A stretch of DNA of 7,442 bases from Planctomycetaceae bacterium (GCA_016765335.1 JAESQE010000273.1:9161-16602); one strand, 5' to 3'; positions 1-5,808 are shown, numbered from the stretch's first letter. A program made the numbers and translations. The notes: generated by a model from the sequence alone, not told the origin.

Positions 1-676
1 AGAAGCCGCCTTCAGCCAGGGTCGGATGATTCGTTGGGTTTTTAACCTGTAATGCTCTGGCGATACCAAGGATAACTGCCCCGGTTTGACCAGTCAGTCC
101 GCCACCATGAGTACGAACCCAGACATCAACTTTTCCCAACTCTTCAACAGCAACCAATGGTGCTTTGATCATTTTCTGATCTCGTTCCAACCGGAAATAA
201 TCTTCCATTGGACGACCATTAATTGTAAACGCCCCGTTACCATCCTTAATTCGAACACGAGCGACTGAAGTCTTTCGACGTCCAGTTCCCATCGCAGTTC
301 CAAATTTGTCGATACGACCACGAATTTTAGGTTCGACATAAGGCTTTGCTTCAGCCTCTTCTTCAGATTCCGTTTCAGAATCTGAATCTGAATCGCCCAA
401 TGTCAACTGAGGAGCTGATGCGTCCTGTTCTTCTGATTCATCAGATGTTCCATCATCAACAGTAGCAGGAGTTTCAGCAACAACAGCCTCATCTGTAGTT
501 TCAGCCGCAGTTTCTTCAACAACAGCTTCGGCTGTAGCTTCAACCGCAACGGTTTCGTCTGTAGCTTCAACCGCAACGGTTTCGACAACTTCTTCAGCTA
601 CGGGTGTCTGCTCTGCCGCAGGTTGATCTGTAGCAAGTTGTTCGTTTTGATCGTCTTGTGGAAGTTCCGTATTCAT
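1..676 (-). CDS. rpsI: 30S ribosomal protein S9 with a long acidic N-terminal extension (3' end outside window)
   Basis: S9 is a small-subunit ribosomal protein whose C-terminal tail reaches the P-site tRNA. The visible 225 codons contain an S9 core from about residue 119: RGRIDKFGTAMGTGRRKTSV, then RIKDGNGAFTINGRP, the THGGGLTGQTGAVILGIARA segment and NPTNHPTLAEGGF at the window edge. Roughly 28 residues, including the basic KR-rich tail, should lie outside. Residues 1 to about 118 are not part of normal S9 (about 130 residues in total): they are Glu/Asp/Ala/Val/Thr-rich, with a nine-residue tandem repeat at 32-49 (ETVAVEATD, ETVAVEATA) and a Ser-Asp-Glu run near 95-108. The extension is in frame and joins the core without a stop. 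Two starts are possible, 676 and an in-frame ATG at 685; I chose 676 for a weak GGA upstream. A stop at 698-700 excludes longer forms. It lies 110 bases after rplM, the usual L13-S9 order. Confidence 0.95.
   Translation of the reverse strand, partial: MNTELPQDDQNEQLATDQPAAEQTPVAEEVVETVAVEATDETVAVEATAEAVVEETAAETTDEAVVAETPATVDDGTSDESEEQDASAPQLTLGDSDSDSETESEEEAEAKPYVEPKIRGRIDKFGTAMGTGRRKTSVARVRIKDGNGAFTINGRPMEDYFRLERDQKMIKAPLVAVEELGKVDVWVRTHGGGLTGQTGAVILGIARALQVKNPTNHPTLAEGGF
534..584 (-). repeat. 27-bp tandem repeat inside the rpsI extension
   Basis: The 24 bases at 534-557 recur exactly at 561-584, giving a 27-base period (nine codons). On the coding strand this encodes the two ETVAVEAT units of S9. 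Neighbouring codons encode looser variants (EAVVEETAAETTDEAVVAET), which suggests the extension grew by in-frame duplication. The exact identity of the two units at the DNA level points to a recent duplication or ongoing slippage. Confidence 0.85.
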
Positions 677-718
677 TAAGTCCATCCGGGAATTGATTCA
701 GGAAATCGAAATATGTGG

Positions 719-755
719 TCAGTTTGATGGCTATTCTTCTTCAACAGCAAACTGA
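719..755 (-). promoter_or_regulatory. Hairpin in the rplM-rpsI intergenic region
   Basis: TCAGTTTG at 719-726 pairs perfectly with CAAACTGA at 748-755. Inside it, 730-735 can pair with 743-748 on the minus-strand transcript with one G-U wobble, leaving a seven-base loop. The structure sits between the rplM stop and the rpsI start, about 43 bases before the latter. No U-tract follows on the transcribed strand, so it does not look like an intrinsic terminator. It could be an RNA-processing, stability or translational-control element; that role is inference. Confidence 0.5.
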
Positions 756-786
756 TACATCCTTGTTATGTAAATTGTAACAATAA

Positions 787-1293
787 TTATTTTTTACAAC
801 GAGCCAACAGATACTCAGGCATTGGCTTGGGCTGCTGAGCTTGATGATCGTGATTTGGACCAACGCTTAATTTCAGGCGACCCAACATTTTCCGAGCCAG
901 CTTATTCTTAGGCAACATTCTGCGAACAGCTTCCTCAAGAATTTTTTCAGGATGCCGTTCAAGCATAACCAATCCCTTAGTCACTTTTCGACCACTGGGA
1001 TAGCCACTGTAAGATTGATATTCTTTTTCAGAGAACTTCTGAGTGAATCGGGGATGAGTATCATGAGCCATTTCAGGTCCAGAAAATCGAACCTTTTCGA
1101 CATTGGTCACAACCACATAGTCCCCAGTATTCACGTGTGCTGTGTAGCCTGGCTTATGTTTTCCCATCAGGACCATAGCCAAAGCAGATGCAAATCGTCC
1201 GACAATTTGTCCCTCAGCATCAACATGAAACCATTCCGGCTCAAATGTTTCGTTCTTTGCGACTGTTGTTCGCTGTACAAGTTCTACTGCCAT
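787..1293 (-). CDS. rplM: 50S ribosomal protein L13
   Basis: L13 is an early-assembling large-subunit protein that binds 23S rRNA. The 168-residue product carries the family's signature stretches in order: VDAEGQIVGRFAS (about 25-37), LMGKHKPGYTAHVNTGDYVV (about 42-61), SYSGYPSGRKVTKG (about 94-107), HPEKILEEAVRRMLPKNKLA (about 114-133) and a VGPNHDHQAQQP ending (about 143-154). Typical bacterial L13 has about 142 residues; this one has about 18 extra at the N terminus and a short extra C-terminal tail. The ATG at 1293 is the only reasonable start because an in-frame TGA lies three codons upstream. No clear Shine-Dalgarno precedes it, as is frequent in planctomycetes. It is the first gene of the rplM-rpsI pair and its promoter must lie in the 457-base spacer to the right. 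Confidence 0.97.
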   Translation of the reverse strand: MAVELVQRTTVAKNETFEPEWFHVDAEGQIVGRFASALAMVLMGKHKPGYTAHVNTGDYVVVTNVEKVRFSGPEMAHDTHPRFTQKFSEKEYQSYSGYPSGRKVTKGLVMLERHPEKILEEAVRRMLPKNKLARKMLGRLKLSVGPNHDHQAQQPKPMPEYLLARCKK

Positions 1294-1396
1294 TGTTTGT
1301 CACTTAATTATTTACCATGTGAAAACGCGCATCCATTTCGCGTCAAAAAGCGTAATCCAAGTATGTTTGCATAATTTGGGATTAGCAAAGCGTAAG

Positions 1397-1425
1397 AGAA
1401 TAACGAGTTAAGTCACAGTGATCAA
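1397..1425 (-). promoter_or_regulatory. Candidate sigma70-type promoter for rplM-rpsI
   Basis: On the minus strand, TTGATC (1420-1425) and TATTCT (1397-1402) are separated by 17 bases; each matches four of six consensus positions. This would give a leader of about 100 bases before the rplM ATG. An alternative with similar score (TTGCTA, 17 bases, CATACT) lies closer to the gene, so the assignment is tentative. Confidence 0.3.
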
Positions 1426-1660
1426 TCCATCAATGCCACGATTTTTTCTTCATTCTCGAAACAAAGGCCAAATTTCACGATTTGCCTCAACTAAGCACCA
1501 CAAATTCACGTTTTATGTACTGTTCAAGATACCTCAGCCCCGAGTTCTATCCATAAGGTCACCTACAGTGAGACAGCCGGGCAGAAAAGCAAGAGATGAG
1601 TTCCTCTAAAATTGAACTCCAGGGCTTCTTGGAGACAGTTTGAATTTAATAAGTAGTTTT

Positions 1661-1700
1661 AAAACCCCCTCTAACTCCCCCTTGCGTAAGGGGGAGAACC
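1661..1700. repeat. Palindromic dispersed repeat, copy 1 (after the sulfatase gene)
   Basis: A 40-base unit that recurs at 5771-5808 with 37 of 40 aligned positions identical (one substitution and two single-base gaps). Its centre is a perfect nine-base inverted repeat, CTCCCCCTT (1675-1683) and AAGGGGGAG (1688-1696), with a four-base loop. It begins 50 bases beyond the sulfatase stop codon. On the transcribed strand the stem is followed by TTAGAGGGGGTTTT, so it could weakly serve as a 3' end, but the T-run does not adjoin the stem. A REP-like mobile or structural palindrome is the better description. Confidence 0.85.
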
Positions 1701-1750
1701 ATTATTCGAGATTTCCACTAGAATGATTCATTCATTTTCAAACTCAAAAT

Positions 1751-3163
1751 CTATTTCTTTTTGCCTGCTGAGGGCAACTTAACTGCATCGCCGGTCACAC
1801 GATCAAAACCGTTTGGTCTTCTTGTTTGAGGGATCGTGTCCTCGGTTTCGAGAATCCAGCGATTCAGCCTGGCTCTCTGTTTTCTCAACTCTGCCTGGTA
1901 TTTCGGATCATTCACCAGATTATATAATTCATGAGGATCATTAATCACATCATAAAGTTCTTCAGCCGGCCTGGGGACAAGATACGGGTTGAGCTGTGCA
2001 GCGTTTAGTAAGTGCTGATCTTTGAGTTTGTGCATTACCTGATACGTCGGACTTCGCACCGCATCAGCTGGGGGCGTCCCGGGAAAATCGGTATAGGCAG
2101 TACGAATATAGTTGAATCTTAAGGAATGACAGGACCGCTGATGGTCATCAAAATCGTGCCAGTTATGTTCGGAAAATGTATGATCTCGAATTGTCTGCTC
2201 TGGATTTTTCAGTAAAGGCTGAAAATCGACTCCCTGAAACGTCTTACTGCCCTTCAGACCTGCGACATTGCAAAATGTCGGTGCAATATCAACGGTGCTG
2301 ACCAATGAATTGCTGTGAGACCCCGGTTTGACCACCCCTGGCCAGCGGACAATAAACGGTGTTTTGACTCCACTGTTATATATAGTCGTTTTACAGCGAG
2401 GAAATGGGCGACCGTTATCGCTGATAAAAAGGATCATGGTGTTATCTCGCTGAGATTGCTTATCCAGCTCATCAAGAACTTCGCCTACGTAATGATCGAA
2501 GCGGCTGATTTCATCGTAATACAGTGCCAAATCTCCTCGGGTTTCCGGGACATCGGGTAAATACGGCGGCACAACAACATCAGCTGAGGTATGAGGCTTC
2601 GGTATAATATTTGGAGAATAGGGCCGATGTGGATCAAGCGAGGCAAGCCAAAGAAAGAAGGGACGATCCGTAGGTCGTTCTTGTAACGACTTCACCCATT
2701 CTCCACATCCGCCCGTCTCTTTTTTCCCAGTGCTGTATATTTTCTCGAATCGATCCCTTGTCGTTTTTCCAGGATGCAGTTTACCAGCAAGCGATGTGTA
2801 GTAGCCTGCCTCCTTCAGCAACTCCACAAATGTAATTTGATCGGCAGGTAAAGGATTATGTAACTGAAACGCTCCGCCGGTGGAGTGAGGATACCTGCCT
2901 GTAATAATACTCGAACGACTCGGGCTGCAAGAACTACACGTTAAATAGGCATTATCGAACCGCATCCCTTCGCGGGCAAGCTGGTCAATATTCGGTGTTT
3001 GAATATGTGGATGCCCATAAGCACCACAATCATCCCAGCCCATGTCATCCGCAATAAACAAGATGATGTTGGGACGGTCTTGACCTTCAGCAAGCAAAGA
3101 GTGCGTCCCCGCGAACAGTCCTGTAATCAGCCCCAAACATAAACACAGTTCTCGAATTATCAT
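1751..3163 (-). CDS. Exported type I sulfatase (formylglycine-dependent arylsulfatase family)
   Basis: The 470-residue product hydrolyses a sulfate ester or sulfamate, probably outside the cytoplasm. Residues 1-25 form a signal peptide with a likely cut near SLLA/EG. The alkaline-phosphatase-fold domain starts at RPNIILFIADDMGWDD, with metal ligands D39 and D40. The sulfatase signature CSPSR lies at 79-83, so C79 is the residue converted to formylglycine; SSIITGR follows. Other active-site candidates are K128 and H130 (GKLH), H179 (DPHRPY), D249 and N250 (SDNG) and K267 (GVKTPF). All key residues are present and the length is normal. From memory, the SDNGRPFPRCKTT stretch resembles the heparan N-sulfatase-like branch (S1_8), but the substrate cannot be assigned. 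AAGGA about ten bases before the ATG is a plausible ribosome binding site. The gene lies 160 bases downstream of the propeller gene and could share its transcript. A maturase must be encoded elsewhere. Confidence 0.95.
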   Translation of the reverse strand: MIIRELCLCLGLITGLFAGTHSLLAEGQDRPNIILFIADDMGWDDCGAYGHPHIQTPNIDQLAREGMRFDNAYLTCSSCSPSRSSIITGRYPHSTGGAFQLHNPLPADQITFVELLKEAGYYTSLAGKLHPGKTTRDRFEKIYSTGKKETGGCGEWVKSLQERPTDRPFFLWLASLDPHRPYSPNIIPKPHTSADVVVPPYLPDVPETRGDLALYYDEISRFDHYVGEVLDELDKQSQRDNTMILFISDNGRPFPRCKTTIYNSGVKTPFIVRWPGVVKPGSHSNSLVSTVDIAPTFCNVAGLKGSKTFQGVDFQPLLKNPEQTIRDHTFSEHNWHDFDDHQRSCHSLRFNYIRTAYTDFPGTPPADAVRSPTYQVMHKLKDQHLLNAAQLNPYLVPRPAEELYDVINDPHELYNLVNDPKYQAELRKQRARLNRWILETEDTIPQTRRPNGFDRVTGDAVKLPSAGKKK

Positions 3164-3178
3164 CTATCATCAATCCTT

Positions 3179-3194
3179 ATACGCATTCGCGTAT
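3179..3194 (-). promoter_or_regulatory. Hairpin abutting the sulfatase ribosome binding site
   Basis: ATACGC (3179-3184) and GCGTAT (3189-3194) form a perfect six-base stem with a four-base loop. On the transcript it ends just before the AAGGA that precedes the sulfatase ATG at 3163. Its position suggests an influence on translation or mRNA stability; no ligand-binding architecture is visible. A second small perfect hairpin (CCTTGT 3224-3229 with ACAAGG 3234-3239) lies just upstream. Confidence 0.4.
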
Positions 3195-3265
3195 TTGTTT
3201 GCGCGTTGTTATGTCCTCTAAACCCTTGTCGGTACAAGGCCACGATAATGGCTTGACGCAAGTTT

Positions 3266-3294
3266 TTATTAAGGTTGGCAGACTCTCATTGCAA
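3266..3294 (-). promoter_or_regulatory. Weak candidate promoter for the sulfatase gene
   Basis: TTGCAA (3289-3294) and TAATAA (3266-3271) stand 17 bases apart on the minus strand, matching four and three consensus positions. This would allow transcription of the sulfatase independent of the upstream propeller gene. The match is poor and read-through from upstream is equally likely. Confidence 0.2.
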
Positions 3295-3323
3295 GTGAAT
3301 CGGCATTGGGAGAGCATGCCACT

Positions 3324-4643
3324 TTACTCCTTACCAATACAATACAGGTATTTATTTGAGCGAATAAACAATTTATTATCAGCCACCGCGGGGCTGGCGT
3401 CAAATCGACCTCTTTCTTCTAATTGATTTGTAGCGAGCAAACGGAATTGTGGAACTGCATCAATTACAAATGTACGACCATTTCGTGAAAGGTAATAGAG
3501 CTTTCCATCTGCAAGCACCGGGGCAGCATAAATTTGTCCCGCACGTGGAATGCGTTCTTCATAAATAACTTTCCCGGTTGAGGCATCAACACAATAAGCG
3601 ATCCCCAACTTCTCATGCATCCAGTAAAGATAGCCTTGATAAAAAATCGGTGAGGAAACGTTTGACCCTTTATTTAATTTCCAGAGCAAATGAGTTTGAG
3701 TGATATCGCCAATTCCTCCAGTCTTTATTGCCAGCGAGTCCCCCGAACGACCTCCAATACAGTACACAATTCCCTGATTGGCAACTGCACTGGGAACCAT
3801 GTACCAGTTAATCCCGGTATCACAGGTCCACAACTCGCGTCCAGTTTTCGGTGAAAAAGAGCGGATTTTTTGAACGATCGGAACAATCAGTTCTGTTTCA
3901 CCGCTCATGTTTTTCATTAACAACGGCGTATTCCATGCTTCTTTAATGCCATTAACCCGCCATTTTTCTTTGCCTGTTTTCTTATCCAGCGCAACGAGTG
4001 ATTCACTTTCAACACTGGCGTTTACAAGCAATAGATTTTCGTACAAAACAGGTGAGGCTGCCGATCCCCATCCATTCAGTTGCGATCCAACTTGCCGATG
4101 CCAGACTTGATTTCCATCATAGTCAAATGCAAACACTCCCGTCTTTCCCAAGAAGACATAAACACGATCTTTGTCTGCAGCAGGTGTGCTTGAACTATAA
4201 CCATGCTCATCGCGAATGGTGGGCTGCTCCGGGAAATCCGGTTTGATACTTTTAGTCCAAAGAATATTACCTTTTGTTCGAGACAAGCAGATAACATCGA
4301 GCCGTAAATCTTCCATCTCGCCAGGCGTCTCCCCAGCAACACTGTATCCACGATAACACGTCAGAAAGATTCGGTCACCAATAATGACAGGACTCGATGT
4401 CCCCGCACCAGAAAGCCTTGTTTTCCAAACGATATTATCGGTGTCGCTCCACCTTTCCGGCAAGTTACGAGCAGTCGAGATACCGCTTCCGCCAGTTCCT
4501 CGAAACTGTGCCCAGTCATCAATTTGCTTCTTGCCTTGTGCATAGGCATTTACTGAAAGAGAGCTTAATCCAATTACTTGCAACACCGTAAAAGCTGAAG
4601 CGAAAATAAATAATGTCAAACAGGAACTTGACCTTTTATTCAT
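3324..4643 (-). CDS. Secreted PQQ-like (BamB-type) beta-propeller repeat protein
   Basis: The 439-residue product is an exported beta-propeller of the PQQ-like/BamB superfamily. Residues 1-35 are a signal peptide (MNKR, a hydrophobic stretch, then AYA/QG). WAQFRGTGGSG at 44-54 is the opening common to planctomycete members. Blade strands of the aromatic type recur: NIVWKTRLSG (70), GNILWTKS (125), NQVWHRQVG (178), GKEKWRV (224), GRELWTC (268), HLLWKL (318) and GKVIYEER (357), separated by SSP or AAP turns and hydrophobic strands. No enzyme motif, haem site or membrane segment is seen, so a dehydrogenase activity should not be assumed; a scaffold or binding role is likelier. The start is the second ATG (4643), because GAGAGG sits six bases before it and the signal peptide begins there; an upstream in-frame ATG at 4670 would add nine residues. 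It precedes the sulfatase and may be co-transcribed with it. Confidence 0.9.
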   Translation of the reverse strand: MNKRSSSCLTLFIFASAFTVLQVIGLSSLSVNAYAQGKKQIDDWAQFRGTGGSGISTARNLPERWSDTDNIVWKTRLSGAGTSSPVIIGDRIFLTCYRGYSVAGETPGEMEDLRLDVICLSRTKGNILWTKSIKPDFPEQPTIRDEHGYSSSTPAADKDRVYVFLGKTGVFAFDYDGNQVWHRQVGSQLNGWGSAASPVLYENLLLVNASVESESLVALDKKTGKEKWRVNGIKEAWNTPLLMKNMSGETELIVPIVQKIRSFSPKTGRELWTCDTGINWYMVPSAVANQGIVYCIGGRSGDSLAIKTGGIGDITQTHLLWKLNKGSNVSSPIFYQGYLYWMHEKLGIAYCVDASTGKVIYEERIPRAGQIYAAPVLADGKLYYLSRNGRTFVIDAVPQFRLLATNQLEERGRFDASPAVADNKLFIRSNKYLYCIGKE

Positions 4644-4649
4644 AACGGT

Positions 4650-4655
4650 CCTCTC
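4650..4655 (-). promoter_or_regulatory. Ribosome binding site deciding the propeller start
   Basis: GAGAGG on the minus strand stands six bases before the ATG at 4643. It is the clearest Shine-Dalgarno in the window and favours this start over the in-frame ATG at 4670, which has only TTCGCACA upstream. Confidence 0.7.
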
Positions 4656-4700
4656 GTTTCTAGAAAACATTGTGCGAATTTCCTCATTGCATTCAATTTG

Positions 4701-4728
4701 ATTATATTTGGTAGTGTTAGTTTGGCAA
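4701..4728 (-). promoter_or_regulatory. Strong sigma70-type promoter for the propeller-sulfatase genes
   Basis: On the minus strand, TTGCCA (4723-4728, five of six matches) and a perfect TATAAT (4701-4706) are spaced by 16 bases. Transcription would start near 4694, giving a leader of about 50 bases before the ATG at 4643. It is the best promoter match in the window and correctly placed. Confidence 0.6.
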
Positions 4729-4917
4729 TGCAGATCAAGTGAAATTGTATCCTCTTGAAATTTATAGAGACCCTCTAATGATTGATTGCGGATACTTCTG
4801 GGGCTAGAACCATTTCATTTGTGCAACCTGCAATTTGCAATTTTTTTCCTGTTCGTGTTTGAAACTTGGCAATTTGAGTCACACACGAAGGCGATGCCCC
4901 ACACCAAAATCAATGAA

Positions 4918-4952
4918 CCGGTCAGGGTTGTCTATGTTGCGTAGCAACCCGA
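4918..4952 (-). repeat. Hairpin element, copy A (minus orientation)
   Basis: Read on the minus strand this 35-base unit starts TCGGG, has a perfect hairpin GTTGC-TAC-GCAAC (4936-4948) and ends ACCCTGACCGG. It matches the plus-strand unit at 5094-5128 at 25 of 35 positions without gaps, and the stem is kept by paired changes. Both are preceded by GCTTGG, here with a few extra bases before TCGGG. Confidence 0.6.
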
Positions 4953-5093
4953 GGAGTTGGCCCCAAGCTACCTCTTGGAGGATTGCCGGAATTGCTTTTT
5001 GTTCATTTTGAGCTGCACCCAAAAGATTAAGTTCTCATCTCATGCAGACTTTGCTTGAAGTAGGAATATTCCGGCCTTGTACCTTGCTTGGCC

Positions 5094-5138
5094 TCGGGTG
5101 CCTGCGGCACTCACACGACCCTGAACGGGATCGTATGA
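5094..5138 (+). repeat. Hairpin element, copy B (plus orientation) with adjoining hairpin
   Basis: Positions 5094-5128 form the counterpart of copy A: TCGGG, hairpin GTGCC-TGC-GGCAC (5098-5110) and ACCCTGAACGG. A second hairpin follows at once: TCACACGACCC (5111-5121) pairs with GGGATCGTATGA (5127-5138) around TGAAC, with one bulge and one mismatch. It faces copy A across about 140 bases. Confidence 0.6.
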
Positions 5139-5170
5139 GCTACCCTTTCAATGGAGCATCAAGGACGTAG

Positions 5171-5188
5171 GGTACGCTATTGCGTACC
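5171..5188. repeat. Perfect GGTACGC hairpin, REP-like
   Basis: GGTACGC (5171-5177) and GCGTACC (5182-5188) form a perfect seven-base stem with a TATT loop, preceded by ACGTA. The GTAGGGTACGC...GCGTACC layout resembles families of dispersed palindromes with a GTAGGGT head seen in many bacteria; this resemblance is from memory. It lies 57 bases beyond the DCC stop codon and might affect the 3' end of that transcript, but no T-run adjoins it. Confidence 0.55.
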
Positions 5189-5245
5189 AGCATGTGCCCA
5201 GCAGCCTCGCGATTGCAAGAAATATCCGTAAACGTATCACGAAAC

Positions 5246-5683
5246 TTACTGCAAAAACCGAGTTCGTTCTTCGGGACTGGGAAGCCGGCAAACATCTTTC
5301 TTGCCAAATAAATGATAGCGGAATTTTGCGACCAAGCGGTAACCAATGTCTCGCAGCGGACCAGGAACCAGCCAAAGAAGCCAGCCTGCAATTTTCCAAA
5401 TCCCGGGCAGTCCCCACAACACTCGAACAACCGCAGCTGTATGACGAAAAACATGCCCCTGTTTCATCAAGACGATACTCTTCATCTTGTCGAGATCAGT
5501 TGCTTTTAAATATTTCTCAGCTGTCTCCCCTTGAATGGGAGCAAAAAGAAAGACTTGATCACGATCAAGCTTGAGCACAAAATCGACAAAGTGATTACAC
5601 AACCCGCAAACGCCATCAAAGAAAATCACCTGATCAGGCAATTGCTCTTTTTCTTCAGGCGTCTTTTCGGCGGTTACAGACAT
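5246..5683 (-). CDS. DCC-family thiol-disulfide oxidoreductase-like protein
   Basis: A 145-residue protein of the DCC family (DUF393), thioredoxin-related proteins named for a DxxCxxC motif. It is seen here as FFDGVCGLCNHFVDF, with D23, C26 and C29. The family pattern continues with FAPIQGETAEKYL (47-59), SIVLMKQGHVFRHTAAVVRV (69-88), where a reporter aromatic or His is usual, and the C-terminal KKDVCRLPSPEE (128-139), whose C132 is also typical. A hydrophobic patch at 91-108 (GLPGIWKIAGWLLWLVPG) is common in the family and need not be a membrane anchor. No signal peptide is present, so a cytoplasmic redox role is likely; substrate and partner are unknown. The length is normal. The start at 5683 is supported by an in-frame TGA four codons upstream, although no clear Shine-Dalgarno is seen. 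It follows the trhO-rluA gene by 159 bases. Confidence 0.9.
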   Translation of the reverse strand: MSVTAEKTPEEKEQLPDQVIFFDGVCGLCNHFVDFVLKLDRDQVFLFAPIQGETAEKYLKATDLDKMKSIVLMKQGHVFRHTAAVVRVLWGLPGIWKIAGWLLWLVPGPLRDIGYRLVAKFRYHLFGKKDVCRLPSPEERTRFLQ

Positions 5684-5708
5684 CGCTTTGAATCACTTTT
5701 CATTAAGG

Positions 5709-5738
5709 GAACCTCTATTAATTGAATGCCAGAGGTTC
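5709..5738 (-). promoter_or_regulatory. Inverted repeat upstream of the DCC gene
   Basis: GAACCTCT (5709-5716) and AGAGGTTC (5731-5738) are perfect eight-base arms around a 14-base AT-rich loop. The end nearest the gene is 25 bases before the DCC start codon. It could be an operator-like dyad or a 5' leader hairpin. No regulator gene is nearby to decide. Confidence 0.4.
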
Positions 5739-5770
5739 TCGAATACAATTTGGTTATAAAAAACAGTTCA

Positions 5771-5808
5771 AAAACCCCTCTCACTCCCCCTTCGTAAGGG
5801 GGAGAACC
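5771..5808. repeat. Palindromic dispersed repeat, copy 2 (after trhO-rluA)
   Basis: A 38-base counterpart of 1661-1700, with the same nine-base stem CTCCCCCTT (5784-5792) and AAGGGGGAG (5796-5804) and a three-base loop. It lies 34 bases past the stop codon of the fusion gene, in the same orientation relative to that gene as copy 1 is to the sulfatase. On the transcript the stem is followed by TGAGAGGGGTTTTTGAAC and soon by a run of six T's, so a terminator role is possible here. Confidence 0.85.

Larger units (their letters stand above)
1294..1750. other. Spacer between rplM and the sulfatase gene
   Basis: This 457-base stretch holds no convincing gene. It contains the rplM leader, with a small hairpin (ACGCG at 1325-1329 against CGCGT at 1339-1343), and a candidate rplM promoter at 1397-1425. 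Near 1609-1647 is an imperfect bulged inverted repeat (AAATT outer arm, CTCCA inner arm). A palindromic dispersed repeat lies at 1661-1700, close behind the sulfatase stop. A 63-codon plus-strand ORF at 1418-1609 has no ribosome binding site and no recognisable composition. Confidence 0.7.
4671..5245. other. Repeat-rich spacer between the DCC protein and the propeller gene
   Basis: No credible gene is visible in this 575-base stretch. The part nearest the propeller gene (4671-4870) is AT-rich and carries its promoter. The part from about 4880 to 5190 is more GC-rich and packed with small inverted repeats: two related hairpin elements facing each other (4918-4952 and 5094-5128), an adjoining hairpin at 5111-5138 and a perfect hairpin at 5171-5188. 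The pattern resembles clusters of REP-like repeats rather than a decayed gene. Confidence 0.7.

Noticed and set aside
403..588. 61-codon minus-strand ORF rich in Leu and Lys
   Set aside because: It is a frame shadow of the repetitive rpsI extension; its apparent repeat is the DNA repeat read in another frame.
952..1374. 140-codon plus-strand ORF
   Set aside because: It is antisense to rplM over most of its length, and its residues are low-complexity Ser/Cys/His runs with no family resemblance.
1418..1609. 63-codon plus-strand ORF in the rplM-sulfatase spacer
   Set aside because: No ribosome binding site, no recognisable motif, and it overlaps the candidate rplM promoter region.
1661..1700. 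Classical Rho-independent terminator after the sulfatase
   Set aside because: The stem is strong but the T-run on the transcribed strand is short and separated from the stem, and the same unit recurs elsewhere, so a dispersed repeat fits better.
4644..4670. Upstream ATG at 4670 as start of the propeller gene
   Set aside because: The ATG at 4643 has a strong GAGAGG six bases upstream and begins a standard signal peptide; the extra nine residues would add charges before it.
4880..5190. CRISPR array or tRNA-like structure in the hairpin cluster
   Set aside because: There are no regularly spaced identical direct repeats, and no cloverleaf with T-loop and anticodon arm could be built.
5194..5574. 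126-codon plus-strand ORF
   Set aside because: It overlaps the well-supported DCC gene on the opposite strand and reads into the repeat cluster; no recognisable domain.
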